64,000 nucleotides of DNA from Bacilli bacterium. GTDB lineage: Bacteria > Bacillota_I > Bacilli_A > RF39 > UBA660. Position numbers and translations under genes: made by a program. Location of the stretch: the NCBI GenBank assembly GCA_017409785.1, contig JAFQSD010000002.1, positions 412,597 through 476,596 of the forward strand, written 5' to 3'. Shown piece after piece: positions 13,464-21,085 of the stretch (within the stretch, counting starts at the first letter, position 1; each line of letters starts with the position of its first letter). A model generated the notes under the pieces. It worked only from the letters and a program-made list of their open reading frames with translations, searched no databases and had not been told where the DNA came from.

Positions 13464-13878
13464 ATTTCTTTTCTGCATTTTCTAATTTCTTAAGAACTTC
13501 TTTAGTTACATCAATAGTTTTTAATCTAACTTCTTCAGCCATATCTCTAAGAATAGGAGTTCCTTTTTCAATAGCTAAATCAACTAAGTCTTGAGCTTTA
13601 TCTTTTAATTCTAAAGCTTTTTCTTTAGCAATTTCAAGAACTTTTTCTTTATCTAAATCAGCTAATTCTGCTTTTAAGTTTTCTAACTTAACTTCGAATT
13701 CTTCTTTAACTTCTTCTAAATCAATTTTCTTAATTTGTTTAACTAATTCATCAATCTTAGCTTTTAAATCTGCTCTTGTTTCACTACCTTTTTTAGGTGC
13801 AAATAAAATTCCTAATCCTGCACCAATAGCAGCTCCTGCTAAAAATTTTCCTAAACCTGATTTCTTTTCTTTACTCAT
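13462..13878 (-). CDS. YtxH-domain envelope stress protein
   Basis: 138 residues from MSKEKKSG at 13878 (the longer frame begins inside the preceding gene; AAGGAGGAAGATTATT precedes this ATG). Residues about 8-28 are the diagnostic YtxH motif GKFLAGAAIGAGLGILFAPK followed by KGSETR. The rest is a charged amphipathic helix with repeated KxKxLxLK and EVKxxLEN turns. YtxH proteins are small general-stress proteins linked to membrane or wall stress; their mechanism is unknown. It overlaps the YtxG/DUF948-like gene by 8 bases, the same pair order as in Bacillus. Confidence 0.9.
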   Translation of the reverse strand: MSKEKKSGLGKFLAGAAIGAGLGILFAPKKGSETRADLKAKIDELVKQIKKIDLEEVKEEFEVKLENLKAELADLDKEKVLEIAKEKALELKDKAQDLVDLAIEKGTPILRDMAEEVRLKTIDVTKEVLKKLENAEKK

Positions 13879-14164
13879 AATAATCTTCCTCCTTATTAAA
13901 TTTCTTACTAATAAATTTTGAAATAACACCAGTAATTCCAGTAACTACTGAGTCTCCAATTACAGCCAATGTATCAGTTGCTTTACAAACAACATCAAAA
14001 GCATTATTAAGTGAATTAACTTTTGCTTCAACATTGTCTACAACTCTATCTACTTTATTAAGAATTTGAATTAATCTAATTCCTAAAACTATTAACACTA
14101 TTAATAGTATGATACCAGCTACATATAATAATACAGGTAAAATTGCATCTAACATTATTTCCAT
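13871..14164 (-). CDS. DUF948/YtxG-like small membrane protein
   Basis: 97 residues: one hydrophobic helix (about 9-32, VLLYVAGIILLIVLIVLGI) then an amphipathic helix KVDRVVDNVEAKVNSLNN and a second weakly hydrophobic part. The layout is that of DUF948, and it is encoded directly before a YtxH gene with an 8-base overlap. Probably forms a membrane complex with YtxH. The ATG at 14164 follows GGAGAAC. Second-to-last gene of the operon 15910 to 13462. Confidence 0.75.
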   Translation of the reverse strand: MEIMLDAILPVLLYVAGIILLIVLIVLGIRLIQILNKVDRVVDNVEAKVNSLNNAFDVVCKATDTLAVIGDSVVTGITGVISKFISKKFNKEEDYYE

Positions 14165-14176
14165 ATTTTAGTTCTC

Positions 14177-15229
14177 CTAATCATTCTCTTTATACATTGA
14201 ATCAATTAAATCAAATAAATTATCATCTGAATCAACGCTAACTTCTTTATTAACTTCAGCAGTCTCTTCTTTCTTTTCTTCTTCAACTACTGGTAATTCT
14301 TGAGTTATTTGTGGAACATCTTCGTAACTATCACTTCTACGTCCAGTTGCCTTTTCTTTAGTAGCATCAACATAATCTACATTATATTCTAACCCTAAAT
14401 CTTCAAAATATTCTAAAGCATCTCCCATAGTTACTTCTTTTACTGCTGGTTTTTCTTCATCATTACTTAAATCTACTAATAAATTTTCATCTTCTGACTT
14501 ATCAACACTAAAAGTAGATTCCTTCTTTTCTTCTTCTAACTCTTTAGCTATATCATCACTTAAACTTCCATATGCTTTCTTACGAACATCATCAACACTT
14601 AAGTTTTCTTTAGCATAACTACTAGTTAGACGAACTTCCTTTTTAGTAACAACATCTTCTTTTTTATAGTTCTTATCTAAAATACCATAAATTGGTGAAA
14701 TAATTGGTGATGGTTTAAAGTGAGTCTTATCTTCCTTACGTTCATATAATCCAGTATATTGTGGAGTATCATTACTTCTTCCATACTCTCCAATACTAAC
14801 TCTAGCATCATCAATACCATATGGTTTACTTTCTTTTTTAGATTGATAATAATGTACTTCTTCTCTAGCAGGAGCCTCATCCTTCTCAAAAACTTTAACA
14901 ATCTTTGGTTCAGGTTGTCTAAATTCTCTTTCTTCTTCTACTCTAAAGTCACTATCATCCATAACTTTAAAATCATTTTTCTCTTCTCTTACTTCTTCAT
15001 GTACTTCTTCTTCTCTTTTTGGTTGAATTTCAAAATCTTCATCTAAATATTCAGCCTCATCAAGTTCTTCAATTTTAGTTTCTTCCTTCTTAGGTAAAAT
15101 AACTTTTTTAGCTATCGGACGTTCAACTTCTTTTTTCAAAACTTCTTTTTTTGGCTTCTTAGGTTTTTCTTCAATTTCAACATATTCTTCTTCAAATAAA
15201 GCATTCTTTATTTTTTCAAATAAGCCCAT
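14177..15229 (-). CDS. acidic, largely disordered protein with a conserved-looking linear motif
   Basis: 350 residues, mostly E, K, D and S, with no membrane segment. The start MGLFEKIKNALF is an amphipathic helix, as in peripheral membrane proteins. About 60 % along is an isolated hydrophobic island FKPSPIISPIYGILDKNY, the only place that looks ordered besides VTMGDALEYFEDLGLEYNVD and the last helix LFDLIDSMYKEND. Such a layout suggests a hub that recruits partners to the membrane, perhaps at the wall or divisome. This is inference from composition. It sits in an operon between a lipoprotein and the YtxGH pair. GAGGTGAATGT precedes the ATG. Confidence 0.8.
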   Translation of the reverse strand: MGLFEKIKNALFEEEYVEIEEKPKKPKKEVLKKEVERPIAKKVILPKKEETKIEELDEAEYLDEDFEIQPKREEEVHEEVREEKNDFKVMDDSDFRVEEEREFRQPEPKIVKVFEKDEAPAREEVHYYQSKKESKPYGIDDARVSIGEYGRSNDTPQYTGLYERKEDKTHFKPSPIISPIYGILDKNYKKEDVVTKKEVRLTSSYAKENLSVDDVRKKAYGSLSDDIAKELEEEKKESTFSVDKSEDENLLVDLSNDEEKPAVKEVTMGDALEYFEDLGLEYNVDYVDATKEKATGRRSDSYEDVPQITQELPVVEEEKKEETAEVNKEVSVDSDDNLFDLIDSMYKEND

Positions 15230-15241
15230 ACATTCACCTCT

Positions 15242-15910
15242 TTAATAGCTTTCATCTAATTTGATTTCTTCATCAGATTCAAAATCATCTTTCTCACTAG
15301 TAGAACCACTATCTTGTACCACTTCTAAGAAATCTTCGTTAGAACTTTCTGTATCAAACAAAGTAAAGTTCTCTTCTTGATAACTTAAAACATTATCCCC
15401 AATTAAACTTTCTAATACATCGTCATTAAATTTGACTGTTCTTAATACTAAACACATGTTATTGACTACTGTTGTTAAATCTTCTTCAGGAACATATGCT
15501 TCCATCTTAGCATAGTTAAACATAAACTGAACAAAGTACTTACCATCAATCTCTTCAATATTAATATATCCTGTCTTATCATTATATTCTAACTTATTAG
15601 AATAATGAATCTTTTCATCGATCATATAAGTATTTTTAGTTTTATGATAATAGCTAATAGCATCAACATATAAATAATATTTATTATTAGACTTATCTAA
15701 AAATATAGCATTATATTCATCTTTATTAATTAATTTAATTCCTTTAGGAACATAATACTTATATCCATCAAAATATACATTATATATATCAACTTTTTCT
15801 GAAAGCAAAATTTTTATATTACTTCCTAAGTCAGTGCAATCTAATCTATAAGCACTACATCCAGATAGAAATAATACAACAATAGAGAGTAAAACAATTA
15901 TCTTTTTCAT
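15242..15910 (-). CDS. lipoprotein of unknown function
   Basis: 222 residues with a classic lipoprotein signal: MKK, hydrophobic core and lipobox LSGC with Cys18. The mature part is a beta-rich domain (about 20-165: DGYKYYVPKGIKLINKDEYN, YYLYVDAISYYHK) followed by an acidic, serine-rich, disordered tail. No family recognised with confidence. It is the first gene of the four-gene envelope operon (lipoprotein, disordered hub, YtxG, YtxH) and has a clear promoter upstream. Confidence 0.85.
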   Translation of the reverse strand: MKKIIVLLSIVVLFLSGCSAYRLDCTDLGSNIKILLSEKVDIYNVYFDGYKYYVPKGIKLINKDEYNAIFLDKSNNKYYLYVDAISYYHKTKNTYMIDEKIHYSNKLEYNDKTGYINIEEIDGKYFVQFMFNYAKMEAYVPEEDLTTVVNNMCLVLRTVKFNDDVLESLIGDNVLSYQEENFTLFDTESSNEDFLEVVQDSGSTSEKDDFESDEEIKLDESY

Positions 15911-15930
15911 ATTTCACCTACTCTTATTAC

Positions 15931-15958
15931 ATTATATCAAATTTTTTACAAATGTAAA
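15931..15958 (-). promoter_or_regulatory. promoter of the envelope operon
   Basis: Minus strand TTTACA (15958-15953), 16 bp spacer ending TGA, TATAAT (15936-15931): consensus -10 with an extended TG. Confidence 0.7.
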
Positions 15959-15969
15959 ATATTTTGTAT

Positions 15970-16611
15970 TTATTTACTTTTTTGGACATTCTTAGTCGCA
16001 ACAACAGCATAAATAGGCATTCCCTTGCCTGAAAACTTATCTTCATACTCTGTTGTTATAAGGTCTTCTTTATCCTTATGTAAATCAAATGTTATATCGC
16101 TAAGTACATATCCATTTTCACTATAACTCATAAGAGAATAAATATATAATCCCTGATTATCAGTTCTTTGATAAATAACTCTATCATTTAAAAAGATACT
16201 ATCATATTTTTCTAAAAATACTTTACTAGACAATCTTCTTAAATGATGTCTCGCCTTTGGCCAAGGATCAGAGAAATTTAAATATATTCTATCAATTTCC
16301 TTAGAAAAAACTTTATCTATATTTAAAGCATCCATTCTAATTATTAACAAATTATCTAATCCTTCAGGAATTTTAGGTAAACTTCTGGCTAAAACACTAT
16401 CAAATTTCTCAATACCAATAAAGTTAATTTCTGGATACTTCATCGCATTTTCAATAATAAATTTACCTTTACCCATTCCAATTTCTATATAAATTGGCTT
16501 ATCATTACCAAATACTTCTTTCCACTTACCAATATTTTCCTCAAGATTTCTAACTAAGTAAGGTGAAGCGTTTAATATTTCATCTTTATTTTTAACATTT
16601 CTTAATCTCAT
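15970..16611 (-). CDS. trmB: tRNA (guanine-N7)-methyltransferase
   Basis: 213 residues from MRLRNVKNK at 16611; an upstream GTG frame would contain the ribosome site GGTGATATT. It has the SAM motif YIEIGMGKGKF, LIIRMDALNI, and the TrmB signature YLNFSDPWPKARHHLRRL with the conserved DPWPK.H. The C-terminal YEDKFSGKGMPIYAVVA is also typical. It forms m7G46 in the tRNA variable loop. The size matches Bacillus TrmB (213). It is transcribed alone from an extended -10 promoter. Confidence 0.96.
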   Translation of the reverse strand: MRLRNVKNKDEILNASPYLVRNLEENIGKWKEVFGNDKPIYIEIGMGKGKFIIENAMKYPEINFIGIEKFDSVLARSLPKIPEGLDNLLIIRMDALNIDKVFSKEIDRIYLNFSDPWPKARHHLRRLSSKVFLEKYDSIFLNDRVIYQRTDNQGLYIYSLMSYSENGYVLSDITFDLHKDKEDLITTEYEDKFSGKGMPIYAVVATKNVQKSK

Positions 16612-16627
16612 AATATCACCTACCAAT

Positions 16628-16636
16628 ATTTTAACA
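16628..16636 (-). promoter_or_regulatory. extended -10 promoter of trmB
   Basis: Minus strand TGTTAAAAT (16636-16628), the same word and context as before ezrA, about 17 bases before the trmB start. Confidence 0.4.
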
Positions 16637-16686
16637 CATATTTATAACAAGTTGCATATAATAAAACGAAATAGAGGTTGATAATC

Positions 16687-16863
16687 ATGAACATGCAATA
16701 TCCATTTATCCCAAGGCCAATGCCTTATCCTACTCCAAATATAGAAGAAGAAATCTTAAAATTAAAACATGAACTTAAAGAATTAAAAGAAAGAATTTCT
16801 CGTCTTGAACAAGAAAATAAACCAAACTACTTACAAAAAGACGATAGCCTATATATGATGTGA
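16687..16863 (+). CDS. small proline-rich / coiled-coil protein (58 aa)
   Basis: Start at 16687 (MNMQYPFIPRPMPYPTPN), 8 bases after AGAGGTT; a TTG frame at 16678 overlaps the ribosome site. Residues 1-20 are rich in Pro, Tyr and Met; residues 21-45 form a heptad coil EEEILKLKHELKELKERISR; the tail is DDSLYMM. No transmembrane helix. Unknown function; small coiled-coil proteins of this shape usually act as multimeric adaptors. TATAAT at 16657-16662 is a plausible -10, but the -35 is poor. A terminator starts inside the stop codon. Confidence 0.75.
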   Translation: MNMQYPFIPRPMPYPTPNIEEEILKLKHELKELKERISRLEQENKPNYLQKDDSLYMM

Positions 16864-16884
16864 ACGTTTACACGTTCTTTTTTT
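16862..16884 (+). terminator. terminator after the coiled-coil protein
   Basis: GAACG-TTTACA-CGTTC followed by seven T. Confidence 0.85.
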
Positions 16885-16903
16885 GTTGCAGAGTCTTCTT
16901 TTA

Positions 16904-16912
16904 TGTTATACT
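16904..16912 (+). promoter_or_regulatory. extended -10 promoter of the FemAB operon
   Basis: TGTTATACT, 20 bases after the previous terminator and 23 before the ATG at 16935; TTGCAG at 16886-16891 may serve as a -35 with a short spacer. Confidence 0.6.
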
Positions 16913-16934
16913 AGTATTGAAAGGATGACAAACG

Positions 16935-18128
16935 ATGTTAAAACTTAGAAGTATCAGTAAAATAGAATTCGACAATTATGTAAAGGAAAATACAAATACT
17001 CATTTTATGCATTCATCTGCATGGGGAGAATTTGAAAAAGTAACAAGTCATGTTACACCACACTATCTTGGATTAACAGATGAAGATAATACAATAGTTG
17101 CCGCTACTCTATTATTAGAAGAACATTTACCACTAAATAGCTCTAACTTATATGCTCCACGTGGTTTTGTAATAGATTATAATGATAAAAGTTTATTAAA
17201 AACTTTTACTACAAAATTAAAAGATTTTGCAAAAACAAGAAAAGCTACATCCATTAGAATTAACCCATCTTTAACCACAACAGATGATGCCTTAGCTACA
17301 TTAAAAGAATTAAATTATAAAAAGAATTCACACGTAAAATTATTAGAATATACTTATAAAATAGACTTAACTAAAAATTTAAAAGAAATAGAAAAAGAAT
17401 ATTCAGATAATGTAAAAGAAAACTTATTAAAAACAGAAAAATATGATGTTGAATTATTAATTGCTGATCCAAAAGATTTTGAAGAATTCCTTACTCTTCA
17501 AGATAATAAAAATAACGATTACTATGAAACACTATATGATATTTTTAGAAATAATGAATATACTAAAATTAAATTATTATTAGGAAAACTTCATATTACA
17601 AAAACACTAAAAATACTAGAAAAAGAATTAGTACGTGTTAATAATCAAATCGCAATTATTCCAATTGATAATTTAGATGCATCATCTAAAGAAAGATTAA
17701 CTAATTTAAGAAAACAAAAAGATCAAATAAATGAAGATTTAAAAAGATTTAAATCATATAAATTAGAATATGGTAATTCTCTAACTATTAGTGCAGCTCT
17801 TGTCATGGAACAAAATGACAAAGTATGGATTCTAAGCGAAGCTAATAACAAAGTATTACTAGAAACAAATCTAAATTATAGGATCTATAATGAATATATA
17901 AAATATTATAAAAACAACTCATTCAACCTTTTCAATCAACTAAGTCCATTAGAAAGTAATCAAAGTTTCAATGAGTTTAAAAAAGAATTTGGTGGTGAAT
18001 TTATTGAATATATTGGTGATTACGTTTTAGTAACCAACCATATTACAAACTTTATTCAAAATAAAGTCGTACCACTATTTAAAGCATTCAAGAAGGAGGA
18101 ACAAAATGAAACTAGTAACTCTAACTAA
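16935..18128 (+). CDS. FemAB-family peptidoglycan bridge aminoacyltransferase (first copy)
   Basis: 397 residues with the FemABX double-GNAT layout: an N-terminal THFMHSSAWGEFEKV (residues about 20-35), the YAPRGFVIDY motif near 75, and an antiparallel coiled-coil insert (about 225-275, KLHITKTLKILEKELVRVNNQ). The second GNAT half follows. These enzymes use aminoacyl-tRNA to add amino acids to the lysine side chain of lipid II, building the interpeptide bridge. The second half lacks the tidy GxxxxYxFYGI block of its partner (it reads NEYIKYYKNNSFNLFNQLSPLE), so this copy is the more divergent. It overlaps the next gene by 23 bases. Confidence 0.88.
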   Translation: MLKLRSISKIEFDNYVKENTNTHFMHSSAWGEFEKVTSHVTPHYLGLTDEDNTIVAATLLLEEHLPLNSSNLYAPRGFVIDYNDKSLLKTFTTKLKDFAKTRKATSIRINPSLTTTDDALATLKELNYKKNSHVKLLEYTYKIDLTKNLKEIEKEYSDNVKENLLKTEKYDVELLIADPKDFEEFLTLQDNKNNDYYETLYDIFRNNEYTKIKLLLGKLHITKTLKILEKELVRVNNQIAIIPIDNLDASSKERLTNLRKQKDQINEDLKRFKSYKLEYGNSLTISAALVMEQNDKVWILSEANNKVLLETNLNYRIYNEYIKYYKNNSFNLFNQLSPLESNQSFNEFKKEFGGEFIEYIGDYVLVTNHITNFIQNKVVPLFKAFKKEEQNETSNSN

Positions 18129-19407
18129 AAAAGAATTTAAAAAGTTCGCAGATAAGCACGAACAAATAACTTTTCATCAAACCGAAGAATGGGCTAACTT
18201 AAAAGCTAGTAATGGCTGGGTAGCTCATTATGTAGGATTAAAAGATGATAAAAAAATTGTTGCCGGTGCCCTACTTCTTGCTAAAACAGTTCCTTTTGTA
18301 AAAAAGAAGATGTTTTATTCACCACGTGGTTTCTTAATCGACTACAAAGATTATGACTTATTAAAACAATTTACAGAAGAAATTAAAAAATATGCTAAAG
18401 AAAATGGTGCTATCTTCATAAAAATCGATCCATATCTAGAATATGTAGAACATGATAATGATGGTAATGTTGTAGAAGATGGTTTTAATAATAAAGACGC
18501 CGTAGATAACTTAAAAAAATTAGGATACAAACATTACGGATTTAACTTAATGCAAGATACACTACAACCAAGATGGATGCATGTTATTGAAACAAAAGAC
18601 AAATCACTTGATGACGTAATGAAAGATATGGAATCTAAAACAAGACAAATTCTACGTAAAAACGAAAAATGTGGAATAACTACTAGAGAAATATCACGTG
18701 ATGAATTATCTCTATTTAAAGATATAATGCAACATACAAGTGATAGACGTGAATTTGTAGATAGACCATTATCATATTATGAAAGTATGTGGGATTCTCT
18801 ACATGATTCAGGAATATTAAAAGTACTTCTTGCAGAAATAGACTTTAATGAATATAAAAAGAACACAGAAGAAGAACTAAATCAAAATAAAAGCGAATTA
18901 GAAGATAGAATTAATAAAAAAGAAAATAATCTTCTAAAAATGAATGATAAAAAATATGAACAAAGTAATAAACAAAATAAAGAAGCAATTGAACGCTTAG
19001 AAAAACAATTAGAAAAAATTGAAGAATTAAAGAAAGAGCATGGAGAAAAAGCATTACTTGGAGGAATCCTATTCTTAGTATATGGTAATGAAGTATTATC
19101 TCTATATGGAGGTTCAACTGCTAAACTAATGCAATTCCAATCAGCCTATACAGTACACTTCGCTGGAGTTAAAATGGCTGTAGAAAATAATTATGATAAA
19201 TATAACTTTTATGGAATTACAGGAGACTTTAGAAAAGAAAATCCATTATATGGATTATTCCTATTCAAAAAAAGTTTCGGCGGACACGTATCAGAACTAA
19301 TTGGAGAATTTGATTTAATAATCTCACCATTCTGGTATAACACATATAACGTAGCATTTAGTCTATATCACGGATTAAAAAATCTAAAGAAAAAACTTAC
19401 AAAATAA
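18106..19407 (+). CDS. FemAB-family peptidoglycan bridge aminoacyltransferase (second copy)
   Basis: 433 residues, start placed by AAGGAGGAACAAA inside the end of the previous gene. It carries TFHQTEEWANLKASNGW, FYSPRGFLIDY, the lysine-rich DMESKTRQILRKNEKCGI helix, a long charged coiled coil (about 255-325) and the second-domain motif YDKYNFYGITGDF. These are all typical of MurM/FemX-type non-ribosomal peptidyltransferases. Together with the first copy it probably adds successive residues to the bridge. Its substrate amino acid cannot be read from sequence. A hairpin terminator ends the operon. Confidence 0.92.
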   Translation: MKLVTLTKKEFKKFADKHEQITFHQTEEWANLKASNGWVAHYVGLKDDKKIVAGALLLAKTVPFVKKKMFYSPRGFLIDYKDYDLLKQFTEEIKKYAKENGAIFIKIDPYLEYVEHDNDGNVVEDGFNNKDAVDNLKKLGYKHYGFNLMQDTLQPRWMHVIETKDKSLDDVMKDMESKTRQILRKNEKCGITTREISRDELSLFKDIMQHTSDRREFVDRPLSYYESMWDSLHDSGILKVLLAEIDFNEYKKNTEEELNQNKSELEDRINKKENNLLKMNDKKYEQSNKQNKEAIERLEKQLEKIEELKKEHGEKALLGGILFLVYGNEVLSLYGGSTAKLMQFQSAYTVHFAGVKMAVENNYDKYNFYGITGDFRKENPLYGLFLFKKSFGGHVSELIGEFDLIISPFWYNTYNVAFSLYHGLKNLKKKLTK

Positions 19408-19434
19408 AAGAGTAATTATAAATTACTCTTTTTT
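19406..19434. terminator. bidirectional terminator after the FemAB operon
   Basis: AAAAGAGTAATT-ata-AATTACTCTTTTTT; it can also end the convergent gene stopping at 19436. Confidence 0.88.
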
Positions 19435-19435
19435 A

Positions 19436-20152
19436 TTATTCTAATGGAGCTGTTCCATATTCAACATCGATATTTGCAATTTTAACTTCAAAATCACCAT
19501 CAGCTCTAGCACCATCAGAAGCATATTCAATTGAAATTACCGTCGTATAATAATCATTAGGACTTAGCATCAAATTATCACCAAAGCTTACTAATGAAGT
19601 TCCAAATATATCAAAATAATAGCGCATATATCCATCAACCAGTTCAGTTCCATCACTAGAATATACTTGTACTTTAACGTCTATATCCTGACAAGCATTA
19701 GATAAAAGTTCAGAAGAAACATCACTATTTTCTGCTGGAACACATTCTATAACATCATTCATCCCATCTAATAAATCAAATACCCAACTCTTCATATAAA
19801 TGTTATATAGTCCTGTATTCAAATTTTTATAAGAATAAATAACACTTTGACCCGGCTCAGTAAATGAAGCTTTCATATTAGATATAGTAGGCACTTTACC
19901 ATTAGATATAGTTGCAATATTACCAGAAATATTATTTTCTGAAATAGGATAAATTGATGACTCAGAAGTATATTCACCATTTTCATCTAACCCCAAAAAA
20001 GTAATACTAAAGTCATCACTATTTGGTGTAACAGTCGCACTAGATGAAATACTTAAAGTTGATGAAAATGCTGCAAATCCTAAACTCATACCAGTAATTG
20101 CTAAAACTAATGCTACTATCGACAACATTTGAATTTTTCTATCTTTTCTCAT
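19436..20152 (-). CDS. secreted TasA/camelysin-like protein, paralogue A (poly-G promoter)
   Basis: 238 residues from MRKDRKIQML at 20152. An ATG at 20161 touches the AGGAG ribosome site and is too close. The N-terminus is basic, then hydrophobic (MLSIVALVLAITGMSLGF), then AAFSSTLSISSSATV, the layout of SipW-type signals before fibre-forming proteins. The mature domain is beta-rich with FTEPGQSVIYSYKNLNTGLY, a conserved cysteine pair 17 residues apart (IECVP...NACQDIDV) and the closing DGARADGDFEVKIANI. Clearly paralogous to the next two genes. Its promoter carries a ten-G tract between -35 and -10. TasA/camelysin likeness is an inference from layout; the fold was not tested. Confidence 0.85.
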   Translation of the reverse strand: MRKDRKIQMLSIVALVLAITGMSLGFAAFSSTLSISSSATVTPNSDDFSITFLGLDENGEYTSESSIYPISENNISGNIATISNGKVPTISNMKASFTEPGQSVIYSYKNLNTGLYNIYMKSWVFDLLDGMNDVIECVPAENSDVSSELLSNACQDIDVKVQVYSSDGTELVDGYMRYYFDIFGTSLVSFGDNLMLSPNDYYTTVISIEYASDGARADGDFEVKIANIDVEYGTAPLE

Positions 20153-20178
20153 TTTCCACATCTCCTATTCTAGTAAAA

Positions 20179-20209
20179 ATTGTACCCCCCCCCCACGTTA
20201 TTTTGTCAA
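20179..20209 (-). promoter_or_regulatory. promoter with a ten-G slippage tract in the spacer
   Basis: Minus strand TTGACA (20209-20204), nine bases, then G10 (20194-20185), then TACAAT (20184-20179). The spacer is 19 bp. The matching promoter of paralogue B has the same -35, -10 and downstream bases but a 17 bp spacer. Loss of two G would restore 17 bp. This is the classical arrangement of promoter-spacer phase variation. Confidence 0.85.
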
Positions 20210-20233
20210 CTTTCCACAAGTTTATTTACACAA

Positions 20234-20256
20234 CAAAAAAAGACTTTTTACAGTCT
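20234..20256 (-). terminator. terminator of paralogue B
   Basis: Minus strand AAGACT-GTAAAA-AGTCTT followed by T; nearly identical to the terminator of paralogue C at 21062-21085. Confidence 0.8.
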
Positions 20257-20258
20257 TA

Positions 20259-20981
20259 TTAACTATTTGGAGGAGCAGTACTAAATACTAATTCAGAGTC
20301 TGCTATTTCCACATTAAATGCACCATCTGCTCTAACTGCATCTTCTGCATATTGTACAGAATAATACGCAGTAATATATTCACCAGGTTGCATTATAAAT
20401 GGATCCGAAACCCACGAAAATTCCGTAGGCGTATCTCCACCTTTTTTATAAATTTCCCTTATACCCATATTAAATAAGGCAGAATCTTTACTAAAATGAA
20501 ATTGAACATCAATTCCAGAACATGCAGAATCTAACAATTCTTGAGTAACAGTACTATTATCAGCAGCAGTACAAACAATTGGTGAAGTTTGACCAGACGG
20601 AACTTTTACAAGTCCAGTTCTCATATATGTATTATATAAACCAGTGTTTTTAATAATATAAGGATATGTAACACTTTGTCCTGGTTCAGTAAATGAAACA
20701 TTAATATTAGAAATAGTTGCAGTCTTACCATTTGTTATAGTTGCAGTACTCCCAACTGCCCCATTTTCAGAAATACCAATAATTGAATTTTTTAATGTGT
20801 ATTCTTCATTACCATCCATACCAATAAATTCAACACTAAAATCATCACTATTAGGATTAACAGTTGCACTAGATGAAATAGTTAATGTAGATGAAAAAGC
20901 TGCAAATCCTAAACTCATACCTGCTATTGCTAAAACCAATGCTACTATCGACAACATTTGAACTTTTCTATCTTTTCTCAT
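20259..20981 (-). CDS. secreted TasA/camelysin-like protein, paralogue B
   Basis: 240 residues from MRKDRKVQML at 20981 (an ATG at 20990 lies on top of the ribosome site). Same architecture as paralogue A: SipW-like signal with GFAAFSSTLTISSSATV, then FTEPGQSVTYPYIIKNTGLY, a cysteine pair (IVCTA...SACSGIDV), YAEDAVRADGAFNVEIAD. The middle and C-terminal part (FHFSKDSALFNMGIREIYKK) differs most from its sisters, suggesting a variable exposed face. It has a 17-bp-spaced consensus promoter and its own terminator, so it is expected to be constitutively on. Confidence 0.85.
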   Translation of the reverse strand: MRKDRKVQMLSIVALVLAIAGMSLGFAAFSSTLTISSSATVNPNSDDFSVEFIGMDGNEEYTLKNSIIGISENGAVGSTATITNGKTATISNINVSFTEPGQSVTYPYIIKNTGLYNTYMRTGLVKVPSGQTSPIVCTAADNSTVTQELLDSACSGIDVQFHFSKDSALFNMGIREIYKKGGDTPTEFSWVSDPFIMQPGEYITAYYSVQYAEDAVRADGAFNVEIADSELVFSTAPPNS

Positions 20982-21007
20982 TTTCAGCATCTCCTATTCT
21001 AGTAAAA

Positions 21008-21036
21008 ATTGTACCCACCTCACCAATTTTTGTCAA
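21008..21036 (-). promoter_or_regulatory. promoter of paralogue B
   Basis: Minus strand TTGACA (21036-21031), 17 bp spacer AAAATTGGTGAGGTGGG, TACAAT (21013-21008). The G-rich but interrupted spacer is a stable counterpart of the G10 tract of paralogue A. Confidence 0.85.
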
Positions 21037-21061
21037 GTTATCCACAAGTATATTTATACAA

Positions 21062-21085
21062 CAAAAAAAGACTTTTTACAGTCTT
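21062..21085 (-). terminator. terminator of paralogue C
   Basis: Minus strand AAAAGACT-GTAAAA-AGTCTTTTTTT, immediately after the stop codon of the gene starting at 21805. Confidence 0.8.

Noticed and set aside
14759-15046. Plus-strand open frame opposite the disordered protein
   Set aside because: Phe/Ile/Ser-rich antisense shadow of Glu/Lys-rich coding; no start signal.
20185-20194. Ten-C run as an assembly error
   Set aside because: Cannot be excluded from one sequence, but its place exactly between two promoter boxes, with an otherwise matching sister promoter, makes an artefact less likely than real slippage.
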